This document shows positions 27,583 to 36,622 of a stretch of 64,000 nucleotides of DNA, one piece after another. The position numbers were made by a program, and so were the translations under genes. Position 1 is the stretch's first letter, and every line of letters begins with the position of its first letter. The notes under the pieces are model-generated. The model was not told where the DNA came from and did not search any database. It was given only the letters and a program-made list of their open reading frames with translations. Location of the stretch: contig NZ_CP034072.1 of NCBI RefSeq assembly GCF_003855255.1, positions 6,302,653 to 6,366,652 of the forward strand, written 5' to 3'. This DNA comes from Mycolicibacterium nivoides. Its GTDB lineage: Bacteria > Actinomycetota > Actinomycetes > Mycobacteriales > Mycobacteriaceae.

Positions 27583-28563
27583 ATGGACATCGCAGATCGG
27601 CTGAAACTCGATGTACCCGTGGTCCAGGCGGGCATGGGCGGCGGCATCGCGGGTGCGCCACTGGCCGCAGCGGTGTCAGCGGCAGGCGGACTGGGCACAT
27701 TGGGGCTCCTGCCGCCCGGTCAGCTCAAGTCAGCGATCGCGACGGTGCGCGACCGGGCGCCCGGCCGTGCGGTCGCGGTCAATCTGTTGATGCCGTTCAT
27801 CGGTCGTCGTCATATCGAGATCTGCCTGGAATCGGACATCGACATCGCGGTGATGGCATTCGAGATCGATCGGGCGTTGATCCAACGCCTCTCAGGCGAA
27901 GGCATATTCGTCATGGTGATGGTCGGCACCGAAGACCAGGCCGCCGAGGCGCTGGCCTACGGAGCCGACGGATTGATCGCACAGGGCCGTGAGGCCGGAG
28001 GACATCTGGTCGGCACCGTGGCGCAGGCCGATTTCTTGCCGAAGGCATTGGCATTGGCGGGTTCCCGCCCGGTCTTCGCCGCGGGTGGCATCGCCACGGC
28101 AGCCGATACCCGCGCTGTTCTCGATGCCGGCGCCGCGGGTGCGGTGGCGGGCACGCGGTTCCTGCTCACCCACGAATCCGGCGCCCATCCGGCGTACCGA
28201 CAGCGAATCATCGACGCGGACAGCACGATCGAGACGACGGTGTTCGGTCTGGCCTGGCCGGCACGGCATCGGGTTCTCCCGAACGCCACGACCCGGCGCT
28301 GGTGCCGCCCCGACGGGAGCGCACGCCGGCTGCCGGCGGCGATCAACAAGTTCAGCGCGCCACTTTCCAGGATTCCCGACCGCGGGGATGGTGCACTGCT
28401 GCACCTGCAACATCCGGCGCTGCCGTTCCTCACCCCAATCACACTTACCGCAGACATGCCGGCGCACTGGGCGGAACGGGCCGCGCTGTACGCCGGCGAC
28501 ACCGCGTTGCGATTGGACCGGGTCACGTCGGCCGCACAGGCTGTCGCCGATCTCGCCCCGTAG
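27583..28563 (+). CDS. Nitronate monooxygenase / NPD-family FMN enzyme
   Basis: A 326-residue TIM-barrel flavoprotein. VPVVQAGMGGGIAGAPLAAA is the family N terminus; GREAGGHLVG holds the conserved active-site histidine region, and FAAGGIATAADTRAVLDAGA with AVAGTRFLLTHES forms the FMN phosphate site. Members oxidise nitronates or act as enoyl-type reductases in mycobacteria, so the substrate is open. It starts 14 bp after the HTTM gene and is probably co-transcribed. Confidence 0.88.
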   Translation: MDIADRLKLDVPVVQAGMGGGIAGAPLAAAVSAAGGLGTLGLLPPGQLKSAIATVRDRAPGRAVAVNLLMPFIGRRHIEICLESDIDIAVMAFEIDRALIQRLSGEGIFVMVMVGTEDQAAEALAYGADGLIAQGREAGGHLVGTVAQADFLPKALALAGSRPVFAAGGIATAADTRAVLDAGAAGAVAGTRFLLTHESGAHPAYRQRIIDADSTIETTVFGLAWPARHRVLPNATTRRWCRPDGSARRLPAAINKFSAPLSRIPDRGDGALLHLQHPALPFLTPITLTADMPAHWAERAALYAGDTALRLDRVTSAAQAVADLAP

Positions 28564-28927
28564 AGGCCTGCCACCTCAAAGCTCGGTGAAGTTCCATGGC
28601 CGCCTGCCAGCCACCCCGCTCGGGCAGAGTTTCGTAGTCGGTCGCGACAGGCCGGTCCCCCACCGTCCACGAAAGCACCAGCCCACAACCGACGAGGTCT
28701 CCGTCCAGCGGCGTCGTTCCCGCCATCCGCGATGCCCACTCCTCGACGACCTGCGTGCGCCGTGCCTTCCAGCCGCACACCTCACACACATCGGCAGAAT
28801 CCTCACTCCACGGCCTCAGCTCGTGCTCCGGGGCCGACGTCTCAAGCAGAACTGCCGGGAGGACGCTGCGCCATGCTCCGGGCGCGGACCACATCGAGGC
28901 GGTGAAGGCCTCCGCAGCCGCGGGCAC
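28523..28927 (-). CDS. Hypothetical protein with CxxC motif; possibly truncated gene
   Basis: The reading frame is open on the minus strand from 29005 to 28523 with GC-rich third positions, and the translated text looks protein-like, including VCEVCGW and VVEEWASRM. The only plausible start is a GTG at 28927, yet coding-like residues (PDEVSHHSCWGRLRA) extend before it up to a stop at 29006. The 3' end overlaps the NMO-like gene by 41 bp. It may be a 5'-damaged gene or one that starts at an unusual codon. I do not recognise the family. From 29006 to 29118 I see nothing. Confidence 0.4.
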   Translation of the reverse strand: MPAAAEAFTASMWSAPGAWRSVLPAVLLETSAPEHELRPWSEDSADVCEVCGWKARRTQVVEEWASRMAGTTPLDGDLVGCGLVLSWTVGDRPVATDYETLPERGGWQAAMELHRALRWQASTGRDRRQPVRPT

Positions 28928-29118
28928 GTCCCACTGAGCAGCTGCCGCACGCAGGCGACCCCAGCATGAGTGGTGACTGACCTCATCCGGGGACCCGTTT
29001 GCGGATCACGCGCCAGGCAGCGAGCAGCTCGCGCACCGCGATGAACCAACGGCCCCGGAGATTAACAGAATTGGGAGACACGCCTAAGTCATCGAAACCG
29101 AACGCTAGGGCGCCAATT

Positions 29119-29829
29119 TCAGGCGACGCCCACCCGTTGCGGATCTCGGTAGATCTCAGCCTGCGCCGCGATCACATCGGGGGTGGGTAGCGGCTCGGCA
29201 CTGTCCACGTACACCCCGCCGGCCCGCAGGGTGTCGTCGACCAGCAGCCAGATCCACCGGACCAGGTCGGCCACCAGCCGGTCCTGCCCGGTCGAGCCGG
29301 GCTGATCCAGCCACCGGCCGGTCGTCGATTCGACCAGCCCGACGATGGCGAACGCCAACGGCTGCGGATCGGTGTCCACACCAAAAGCGTTGAGGTACAC
29401 GGTGAACAGCGTGCCGAGCTGGGTACCGATGGTCAGCCTGATGTCGGCGATGGCGTCGGGCGCCGAGCCGTCTTCACCGAGCGAGCACCGGGCCAGGTAG
29501 CGGTACAGGTTGCGGTGCTCGACGAGGAACCCCACGTGGGCGCCGACGCTGGCCTCGATGATCTGGGCCATCGAACCGTGCGGTGTCCACAGCGGCGCGA
29601 GTTCGGTGTTGAGCATCTCGGCGGCGCGCTGCGCGATCGCGCGCTGCAGGTCGGCGGCGCCGGAGAAGTGCCGGTAGAGCTTGGTGCGGGTGACCCCGAC
29701 GTGAGCGGCGATCTGCTCGGTCGAGGTCTGCGGACCGTGTTCGGCGATCGCGGCCAGTGCGGCGTCGACGAACTCCACCCGCCGGCGTTCCCGCTGGCCC
29801 GCCCATCGCCCGGTTGTGCCGCTCTCCAC
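29119..29829 (-). CDS. TetR-family repressor of the aldehyde dehydrogenase operon
   Basis: A 236-residue TetR protein. HTH residues are about 30-60 (TSTEQIAAHVGVTRTKLYRHF); the remaining helices form the ligand domain with ATTGRW-like TetR_C features. The start is a GTG at 29829. It is divergent from the small protein/aldehyde dehydrogenase operon, and the double palindrome at 29845-29902 lies between, so it most likely represses both itself and the operon. The ligand is probably an aldehyde or lipid, by inference. Confidence 0.88.
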   Translation of the reverse strand: MESGTTGRWAGQRERRRVEFVDAALAAIAEHGPQTSTEQIAAHVGVTRTKLYRHFSGAADLQRAIAQRAAEMLNTELAPLWTPHGSMAQIIEASVGAHVGFLVEHRNLYRYLARCSLGEDGSAPDAIADIRLTIGTQLGTLFTVYLNAFGVDTDPQPLAFAIVGLVESTTGRWLDQPGSTGQDRLVADLVRWIWLLVDDTLRAGGVYVDSAEPLPTPDVIAAQAEIYRDPQRVGVA

Positions 29830-29844
29830 GGATACACCCTAGCC

Positions 29845-29902
29845 AATCTAGTGGTACATGACGTACCATTCCTTCAACTGGTACGTCATGTACCACTAGA
29901 TT
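29845..29902. promoter_or_regulatory. 58-bp double palindromic TetR operator
   Basis: Perfect 24-bp inverted arms (29845-29868 and 29879-29902) around the 10-bp spacer TTCCTTCAAC. Each arm contains its own 17-bp palindrome, TGGTACATGACGTACCA at 29852-29868 and TGGTACGTCATGTACCA at 29879-29895, with centres 27 bp apart. This is what two TetR dimers would bind. It fills the divergent promoter. Confidence 0.85.
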
Positions 29903-29920
29903 TCGAAGGGAACGACGCAG

Positions 29921-30205
29921 ATGGACGCGCTAATCGCACTTCGCAGAGCGACAGGCCTGCCGGCTGTCGCCGAACCCTTGGCGCCGGCCGAGGACTACGG
30001 CTTCTTCGGCTCCACCCTGCTGGACGTCCCGGCCAGGAACACCGTGACCTACACCCCCGCCGAGGGCAGGGCGAAATGGGACCGGACGACTCCGTTCGAG
30101 CAGTACGCTGCCATCGTGGCCAAACGAGAGGTGGGCGACGGCCCCACACCGTATGCCCACAATCACCACGACGCACTGGTGCAATTCGACAAGAGCGCGA
30201 GCTGA
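29921..30205 (+). CDS. Small conserved-looking protein before aldehyde dehydrogenase
   Basis: A 94-residue soluble protein without signal peptide or membrane segment. Its text (DYGFFGSTLLDVPARNTV, RAKWDRTTPFEQYAAIVAKR, a C-terminal NHHDALVQF) looks structured, but I do not recognise a family. GAAGGGA lies 9 nt before the ATG. The gene sits directly after the double operator and ends 1 bp before the aldehyde dehydrogenase start, so the two are made together; it may be an accessory subunit or chaperone of that enzyme. Confidence 0.65.
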   Translation: MDALIALRRATGLPAVAEPLAPAEDYGFFGSTLLDVPARNTVTYTPAEGRAKWDRTTPFEQYAAIVAKREVGDGPTPYAHNHHDALVQFDKSAS

Positions 30206-30206
30206 C

Positions 30207-31898
30207 ATGACTGAAACGCAGATCGACGAGGCCCTCGAGGAACTCGTCGAGGGTGAAAAGACCTGGGCTTCCCTGTCATTGGCGGCCCGGCGCGGCTTGC
30301 TCGACGAGGTGCGCGCACTGACCGCGCGCCACGCCGCCGAGTGGGTGGACGCTGCCGTCGGGATCAAACAGCTCGACCCCTCCTCACCGCTGGTCGGCGA
30401 GGAATGGATGTCCGGTCCGTACTCACTGGCAGCCGGGCTGGCCGCACTGTCGGAGAGCATGGCCAAGCTGGAAGCCGGCCGCAGCCCGCTCGACGGCGCC
30501 GCGTTCGGCTACGCCCCGGGCGGCCGGACCACGGTAAAGGCCCTGCCGCTCAACACCTTCGACCAGCTGCTGCTGTCCGGGTTCAGCGCCGAGGTGTGGC
30601 TGCAACCCGGTATCGAGAAGGCCGAGGCGATTCGGTCGGCCGGTCTGGCCCAACGCGACCCGTCCCGCACCAACGGCGTGGGCGCGGTTCTGGGTGCGGG
30701 CAACATCTTCTCGATCGCCCCGCTGGACACCATCTACGAGCTGTACGCCAACAACCGTGTCGTGGCGCTCAAGCTGAATCCGATCACCGATCCCCTGTTG
30801 CCGGTGCTGACCAAGGTGCTGGCCCCGTTCATCGCCATCGGCGCGGTGCGCATCCTGACCGGCGGAGCCGAGGCCGGCACATATCTGGTGCGCCACAAGC
30901 TCGTCGACCACGTGCACATGACCGGTAGCGCGCTGACCTACGACGCCATCGTGTTCGGTACCGGTGAAGAGGGCGCCCGGCGCAAGGCCGCCGACGAGCC
31001 GGTGCTCGACAAGGAGATGACCGCCGAGCTCGGCGGGGTGTCGCCGACCATCGTGCTGCCCGGCACCTGGAGCAAGGCCGACATCGAGTTCCAGGCCAAT
31101 CACGTTGCCACACAACGGCTGCACAACAACGGCTACAACTGCGTGGCCGCGCAGGTGGTTGTGCTGCCCAAGCGCTGGGCGCAGCGCGACGAGTTCGTCG
31201 CCGCCATCCGCAAGGCTGTCAACGACGCTCCGGCGCGGGCCGCCTACTACCCCGGCTCCGACGTCAGGGTCGCCGGCGCGGACACGTCGTATCCGGACGC
31301 ACAGCACTTGGGCTCGAGGGGTGCCCGGGTCCTGGTGGTGGATCCGGATGACCGGGAAGCGTTGTTGCGCACCGAATACTTCGGACCGGTGCTCGGCGTG
31401 ATCGATCTCGACGTCCCGGATGACCAGTTCGCCGAAGAGGCTGTGCGCATCGCCAACGACGAGTTCGTCGGCACCCTCGGGGTGAACATCATCGCCCACC
31501 CGAGCACCATCGCGGGCCTCGGCGAGAAGTTCGACCACCTCGTCGAGCGGCTGCGCTACGGCACCATCGCGATCAACGCCTGGACCGGCGTGGGGTATTT
31601 GACCCCGACCGCCACCTGGGGAGCATTCCCCGGGCACAAGCGCAACGACATCCAGAGCGGAACCGGCGTGGTGCACAACGCTTTTCTGCTCGACCGTCCG
31701 GAGCGCACCGTGGTCCGCGGCCCGTTCCGACCCGCGCCGCGGTCGGTGTTCGGCGGCGAGTGGTCGTTGTCGCCGAAGCCCCCGTGGTTCGTCAACAACC
31801 GCACCGCGGCGACGACGGGCCGGCTGCTGGTGGACTTCGCGGCGGCACCGGGCTGGGGCAAGCTGCCCGCGATCTTCGCGTCGGCGCTGCGGGGTTAG
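30207..31898 (+). CDS. Aldehyde dehydrogenase family protein
   Basis: A 563-residue, somewhat long ALDH-superfamily enzyme. The NAD-site region VGAVLGAGNIFSIAPLDTIYEL, the catalytic Glu in TAELGGVSPTIVL and the catalytic Cys in NNGYNCVAAQVVV are present, as is the YFGPVLGV motif near the end. It would oxidise an aldehyde (or CoA-thioester) with NAD(P). The C terminus carries a 60-residue extension (PPWFVNNRTAATTGRLLVDF). The preceding small gene ends 1 bp before the ATG. TetR control is likely from the upstream operator. Confidence 0.88.
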   Translation: MTETQIDEALEELVEGEKTWASLSLAARRGLLDEVRALTARHAAEWVDAAVGIKQLDPSSPLVGEEWMSGPYSLAAGLAALSESMAKLEAGRSPLDGAAFGYAPGGRTTVKALPLNTFDQLLLSGFSAEVWLQPGIEKAEAIRSAGLAQRDPSRTNGVGAVLGAGNIFSIAPLDTIYELYANNRVVALKLNPITDPLLPVLTKVLAPFIAIGAVRILTGGAEAGTYLVRHKLVDHVHMTGSALTYDAIVFGTGEEGARRKAADEPVLDKEMTAELGGVSPTIVLPGTWSKADIEFQANHVATQRLHNNGYNCVAAQVVVLPKRWAQRDEFVAAIRKAVNDAPARAAYYPGSDVRVAGADTSYPDAQHLGSRGARVLVVDPDDREALLRTEYFGPVLGVIDLDVPDDQFAEEAVRIANDEFVGTLGVNIIAHPSTIAGLGEKFDHLVERLRYGTIAINAWTGVGYLTPTATWGAFPGHKRNDIQSGTGVVHNAFLLDRPERTVVRGPFRPAPRSVFGGEWSLSPKPPWFVNNRTAATTGRLLVDFAAAPGWGKLPAIFASALRG

Positions 31899-31906
31899 TT
31901 GCGGGC

Positions 31907-32488
31907 TCAGCGGGAGACGACGGGCGTGGCCGGCGCGCGCAGCAACCGCTGCGCGCAGTCCAGCAGCACGCGGTGCAGCTCCTCGTCGGAGACGTCGTTG
32001 AGCGTGGGGTCGGTGGCACTGCCGTAGACACCGGCAGCGAGCACCGACATGCAGATCCGGTCGGCGACATCGGGGTCGGGGCCCAGCAGGATCCCGGTAA
32101 GCCGTTCGATCGTGTCCTGCAGTTCGTCGCGACTGTGCACCAGTCCGTCGATGACAGGATCCCCGTGGAACACCGCGGTCACCCGGCGGTGCCGCACGGC
32201 CATCTCCACCATGCCGCTGACGGCGGCCTCCCGCCGGGCCTCCGGCGTGGACATCGCCTCGGCGATACGGACCAGCCGCATCATGTCGTCGAAAACCGGC
32301 TGGATGACAGCCAGCACGATCTCGTCCTTCGAATGGAACTGGTAGTAGACGGCAGCCTTGCTGACGCCGAGGCGGTCGGCGATCATCTGCAGCGACGTGC
32401 CGTTGACGCCGTGCTCCGCGAACAGGCTCAGCGCCGCTTCCAGCACCCGCTCGCGCGCAAAACCACGCGGCGCCACAGCCTTCGCCAC
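31907..32488 (-). CDS. TetR-family regulator next to MmpS/MmpL
   Basis: A 193-residue TetR protein: the N-terminal HTH (TSLQMIADRLGVSKAAVYYQ then FHSKDEIV) is textbook, followed by the helical ligand domain. It converges on the aldehyde dehydrogenase gene and is divergent from the methyltransferase remnant and MmpS/MmpL genes. A 19-bp palindrome at 32552-32570 lies in the divergent gap. Control of the exporter is likely; compare other mycobacterial TetR-MmpS-MmpL loci. Confidence 0.88.
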   Translation of the reverse strand: MAKAVAPRGFARERVLEAALSLFAEHGVNGTSLQMIADRLGVSKAAVYYQFHSKDEIVLAVIQPVFDDMMRLVRIAEAMSTPEARREAAVSGMVEMAVRHRRVTAVFHGDPVIDGLVHSRDELQDTIERLTGILLGPDPDVADRICMSVLAAGVYGSATDPTLNDVSDEELHRVLLDCAQRLLRAPATPVVSR

Positions 32489-32551
32489 ACCTGTCCCTTC
32501 GTCGCGCTGAGCGTACCCAAGGGTGCTAGATCACACCGTCAATTAAACGAA

Positions 32552-32570
32552 CTAACTTGATTGAAGTTAG
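32552..32570. promoter_or_regulatory. Candidate TetR operator before the MmpS/MmpL locus
   Basis: CTAACTT-GATTG-AAGTTAG, perfect 7-bp arms with a 5-bp spacer, in an AT-rich stretch between the TetR gene and the methyltransferase remnant. A typical size and place for a TetR site. Confidence 0.65.
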
Positions 32571-32627
32571 CCGACTGTATAGGTTTCACTTTACATCCGG
32601 CAAGGAAAGCTGCGGGGAGGAGTACTG

Positions 32628-33338
32628 ATGCCGAGCTCATGCATGGCGCCTCTGGCAGATCTCCTCGACACCTATCTCATGACAGCCGCCGAATCCGGCG
32701 TCGAGCAGGTGGTTTTCCTGGCCTCAGATCTGGACCCGCGTCCTTATCAACTGCCATGGCCCGTCGGCACCTCCGTGTACGTGGTGGACGACCCGGCGAT
32801 CCTCGAGGTGAAGACCGAGGCTCTGGCCGACACCACCCCCACGGCGGCCGTACGAGGCGTCCCCGCTGACATCAGCGGAAACTGGCCCGCGGCGCTCACC
32901 CAGGCCGGGTTCGACGCCGACCGGGCCACCCTGTGGAGTGTGGAGGGCGTATTACCCTTCATCCCATTGGATGAGCAGCGTCGGCTCGTCGCCGACATCA
33001 CCGTCATGAGCGGGCCGGGCAGCCGGCTGATCTCGGAGATGTCGGTCAGTCCCTTCCGGGACGATTCGGGTGGGGATGTCGACGTAGAAAGGTGTTGGCG
33101 GGAATCCGCCGACGCCGACATGATCACGAAGTGGCAATGGAGCTGCGCCGCTAGCCGGTACGTCACCGCGTACCTGACCTCCGAAAGGCCGACCAGCGAA
33201 TATGAAGCTGTTGAGACGGTTCTGGATTCCGTTGATCATCGCCGCGGTGGTGTTGGTCGGCGGGTTCACGGTGATGCGGGTCCGCACGTTCTTCGGCTCA
33301 GGCGACGGCACCGGCATCGCCAGCGCGAAGGTCGATGA
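32628..33338 (+). pseudogene. Remnant of a TIGR00027-type SAM-dependent methyltransferase
   Basis: The readable part (GVEQVVFLASDLDPRPYQLPWP, DDPAILEVKTEAL, WPAALTQAGFD, WSVEGVLPFIPLDEQ) matches the middle of mycobacterial TIGR00027 methyltransferases. About 80-100 N-terminal residues are missing, the SAM motif ASGLDxRxYRL has a Gly-to-Asp change, and the C-terminal third is shortened before running out of frame through mmpS. A good ribosome site (GGGGAGGAG) still precedes the ATG at 32628, so a peptide may be made. The real remnant probably ends near 33200. Confidence 0.6.
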
Positions 33339-33630
33339 CACCAAGCCGTTCGATCCCAAGGTCGTGGTCTACGAGATCTACGGCCAGCCCGGTGCGACCG
33401 CCGACGTGAACTACCTCGATCTCGACGCCCAGCCCCAGCGCATCGACGGGGTCTCCCTGCCGTGGACGCTGCGGCTGGAGTCCACCGCGCCGTCGGTGTT
33501 CCCCAACATCGTGGCCCAGGGCGACGGCAGCTCGATCAGCTGCCGCATCACCGTCGATGACGAACTCAAGGACGAGAGAACCTCCAACGGCGTGAACGCC
33601 CAGACCTTCTGCTTGGTGAAATCTGCATGA
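33202..33630 (+). CDS. MmpS-family membrane-anchored accessory protein
   Basis: A 142-residue protein with one N-terminal transmembrane helix (about residues 7-25) and a periplasmic beta-sandwich typical of Mmp[43 protein letters not shown] and [13 protein letters not shown], with paired cysteines. MmpS proteins work with the MmpL encoded next, for example in siderophore export. The ATG at 33202 lies inside the methyltransferase remnant. The stop overlaps the mmpL ATG as ATGA. Confidence 0.92.
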   Translation: MKLLRRFWIPLIIAAVVLVGGFTVMRVRTFFGSGDGTGIASAKVDDTKPFDPKVVVYEIYGQPGATADVNYLDLDAQPQRIDGVSLPWTLRLESTAPSVFPNIVAQGDGSSISCRITVDDELKDERTSNGVNAQTFCLVKSA

Positions 33631-36527
33631 GCAATTACGACACCCCGACCGACTCGATCCCGGTCGCCTCCGCACCTAAGCACACCAACCACGGCGGGAT
33701 CGCCAAGTGGATCCGGCGGCTGTCGGTGCCGATCATCATCGGCTGGATCGCTGTCATCGCCCTGCTGAACGTGATCGTTCCCCAGCTCGAAGAGGTCGGG
33801 AAGATGCGCTCGGTGTCGATGACACCGGACGACGCGCCGTCGATGATCGCCATGAAGCGCGTCGGCGAGGTGTTCCAGGAGTTCAAGTCCAACAGCTCGG
33901 TGATGGTCGTGCTCGAGGGCGACAAGCCGCTGGGCGACGAAGCACACAAGTACTACGACCAGATCGTCGAAAAGCTCGAGGCCGACAAGTTGCACATCGA
34001 GCACGTCCAGGACTTCTGGGGCGACCCACTCACGGCGTCCGGCGCCCAGAGCTCCGACGGACTGTCGGCCTATGTGCAGGTCTACACCGCCGGTAACCAG
34101 GGCGAGGCGCTCGCCAACGAATCGGTCGAGGCCACCGAGAAGATCGTCCAGAGCGTCCAGGCGCCGGAAGGTGTCAAGGCCTACGTGACCGGACCGGCCG
34201 CGATGGCGGCCGATCAGGAGATTGCCGGTAACCGCAGCCTTGAAATGATCACCGCGCTGACGTTCGTGGTCATCATCGTCATGCTGCTGACGGTCTATCG
34301 CTCCATTGTGACCGTGATCCTCACGCTGTTCATGGTGGTGCTGTCACTGTCGGCCGCCCGCGGACTGGTTGCCTTCCTGGGCTACTACAACATCATCGGG
34401 CTCTCGACGTTCGCGACCAACCTGCTGGTGATGCTGGCCATCGCGGCGTCCACCGACTACGCGATCTTCCTGATAGGCCGATATCAAGAGGCCCGAAGTG
34501 TCGGTGAAGACCGAGAGTCGGCCTACTACACGATGTTCCACGGCACCGCCCACGTGATCCTGGGCTCGGGCCTGACCATCGCCGGCGCCACGTTCTGCCT
34601 GCACTTCACGCGCCTGCCCTATTTCCAGTCCCTCGGTATCCCGCTGGCCATCGGCATGGTCATGGTGGTTCTGGTCGCGCTCACCCTGGGCTCGGCGATC
34701 ATCTCGGTGGCCACCAAGTTCGGTAAGACGCTGGAGCCCAAGCGGGCCATGCGCACCCGCGGCTGGCGCAAAATCGGTGCGGCCGTGGTGCGCTGGCCCG
34801 GACCGATCCTGATCGCCACCATCGCTATCTCGCTGGTCGGCCTGTTGACCCTGCCCGGGTACAAGACCAACTACAACGACCGCAAGTACCTGCCTGCGGA
34901 TCTGCCGGCCAACACGGGGTATGCCGCGGCTGACCGCCACTTCTCCCCGGCCCGGATGAACCCCGAACTGCTGCTCATCGAGAGCGACCACGATCTGCGC
35001 AATTCCGCGGACTTCCTGGTGATCGAGCGGATCGCCAAGCGCATCATCGGTGTGCCTGGCGTCTCCCGCGTACAGGCCATCACGCGCCCGCAGGGAACGC
35101 CGATCGAGCACACCTCGATCCCGTTCAACATCAGCATGCAGGGCACGACCCAGACCATGAATCAGAAGTACATGCAGGACCGCATGGACGACATGCTCAA
35201 GCAGGCCGACGAAATGCAGGTCACGGTCGACACGATGACCAAGATGATCGCGCTCATGGAGCAGATGAAGACGGTCATGAACAGCATGGTCGGCAAGATG
35301 CACGGCATGGTCGACGACATCAAGGAACTCCGCGACCACATCTCGGATTTCGACGATTTCTTCCGGCCGATCCGCAACTACCTGTACTGGGAACCGCACT
35401 GCTACGACATCCCGATGTGCTGGGCGATGCGCTCGGTGTTCGACACCCTTGACGGCGTCGACACCATGACAGCCGATTTCGAGCAGATCGTCCCTGACAT
35501 GGACAAGATGAACGCCCTCATCCCGGTGATGATCGCGAACATGCAGCCCATGATCGCGACCATGAAGACGATGAAGACCATGATGCTGACCATGCAGGCC
35601 ACCAACGGCGGCCTGCAGGATCAGATGGCGGCCATGCAGGACAATTCCACCGCCATGGGTCAGGCCTTCGACGCCGCCAAGAACGACGACTCGTTCTACC
35701 TGCCGCCGGAAACCTTCGAGAACCCGGACTTCAAGCGCGGCATGAAGATGTTCCTGTCCCCCGACGGGCATGCGGTGCGGTTCATCATCAGCCACGAAGG
35801 CGATCCGATGAGCCCCGAAGGGGTCGCTCACGTCGAACCCATCAAGCTGGCCGCCAAGGAGGCGATCAAGGGCACCCCGCTGGAGGGTTCCAAGATCTAT
35901 CTCGGCGGTACCGCGGCAATGTTCAAGGACATGCAGGAAGGCGCCAACTACGACCTGCTGATCGCCGGAATCGCCTCACTGTGCCTGATTTTCATCATCA
36001 TGCTGATCCTCACGCGCAGCATGGTGGCCGCGGCGGTCATCGTCGGCACCGTGGTGTTGTCGCTGGGCGCATCGTTCGGTCTCTCGGTGCTCATCTGGCA
36101 GCACCTGATCGGACTGGAACTGCACTGGATGGTGCTGGCCATGTCGGTGATCATCCTGTTGGCCGTGGGCGCGGACTACAACCTGCTGCTGGTCTCCCGG
36201 TTCAAAGAGGAGATACACGCGGGTCTCAACACCGGCATCATCCGCGCGATGGGCGGCACCGGGTCGGTGGTCACGTCGGCGGGCCTGGTGTTCGCGTTCA
36301 CCATGATGTCGATGGCGGTCAGCGAGCTCGCCGTGATCGGCCAGGTGGGCACCACGATCGGCCTCGGTCTGCTGTTCGACACCCTGGTCATCCGGTCCTT
36401 CATGACGCCGTCCATCGCAGCGCTGATGGGCAAGTGGTTCTGGTGGCCGCAGATGGTGCGCCAGCGGCCCAAGCCCGAGCCGTGGCCCAAGCCGGTCCAG
36501 CGCGAGCCGCAGGACTCTCTCGCCTAG
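33627..36527 (+). CDS. MmpL-family transporter (MmpL4/MmpL5 type)
   Basis: A 966-residue RND transporter. Asp-Tyr pairs in ASTDYAIFL and GADYNLLLV form the proton path. The second periplasmic domain holds a long methionine-rich coiled coil (about residues 510-690, [18 protein letters not shown] as an example) seen in the MmpL4/MmpL5 group, which exports siderophores and drugs with MmpS partners. The C terminus is short and basic. Translation is coupled to mmpS. Whether it carries mycobactin-like siderophores, glycopeptidolipid parts or drugs cannot be told here. Confidence 0.92.
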   Translation: MSNYDTPTDSIPVASAPKHTNHGGIAKWIRRLSVPIIIGWIAVIALLNVIVPQLEEVGKMRSVSMTPDDAPSMIAMKRVGEVFQEFKSNSSVMVVLEGDKPLGDEAHKYYDQIVEKLEADKLHIEHVQDFWGDPLTASGAQSSDGLSAYVQVYTAGNQGEALANESVEATEKIVQSVQAPEGVKAYVTGPAAMAADQEIAGNRSLEMITALTFVVIIVMLLTVYRSIVTVILTLFMVVLSLSAARGLVAFLGYYNIIGLSTFATNLLVMLAIAASTDYAIFLIGRYQEARSVGEDRESAYYTMFHGTAHVILGSGLTIAGATFCLHFTRLPYFQSLGIPLAIGMVMVVLVALTLGSAIISVATKFGKTLEPKRAMRTRGWRKIGAAVVRWPGPILIATIAISLVGLLTLPGYKTNYNDRKYLPADLPANTGYAAADRHFSPARMNPELLLIESDHDLRNSADFLVIERIAKRIIGVPGVSRVQAITRPQGTPIEHTSIPFNISMQGTTQTMNQKYMQDRMDDMLKQADEMQVTVDTMTKMIALMEQMKTVMNSMVGKMHGMVDDIKELRDHISDFDDFFRPIRNYLYWEPHCYDIPMCWAMRSVFDTLDGVDTMTADFEQIVPDMDKMNALIPVMIANMQPMIATMKTMKTMMLTMQATNGGLQDQMAAMQDNSTAMGQAFDAAKNDDSFYLPPETFENPDFKRGMKMFLSPDGHAVRFIISHEGDPMSPEGVAHVEPIKLAAKEAIKGTPLEGSKIYLGGTAAMFKDMQEGANYDLLIAGIASLCLIFIIMLILTRSMVAAAVIVGTVVLSLGASFGLSVLIWQHLIGLELHWMVLAMSVIILLAVGADYNLLLVSRFKEEIHAGLNTGIIRAMGGTGSVVTSAGLVFAFTMMSMAVSELAVIGQVGTTIGLGLLFDTLVIRSFMTPSIAALMGKWFWWPQMVRQRPKPEPWPKPVQREPQDSLA

Positions 36528-36543
36528 CGGATTACCTCAGCAC

Positions 36544-36605
36544 CGCGAGCGACCGTGTCTGTACGTAGACACGCCGTGAATTGCGTACCTTTGCGGTCGC
36601 TCGCG
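36544..36605. repeat. 62-bp nested palindrome, REP-like or terminator
   Basis: Outer arms CGCGAGCGACCG (36544-36555) and CGGTCGCTCGCG (36594-36605) are perfect over 12 bp. Inside lies a second hairpin, CGTGTCT / AGACACG (36554-36560 and 36567-36573). It sits between convergent mmpL and O-methyltransferase genes. Similar GCGAGCG-type palindromes occur between genes in fast-growing mycobacteria as I remember, so it may be a dispersed element as well as a terminator. Confidence 0.55.
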
Positions 36606-36622
36606 ATGCTTGGCCGGCCCGC

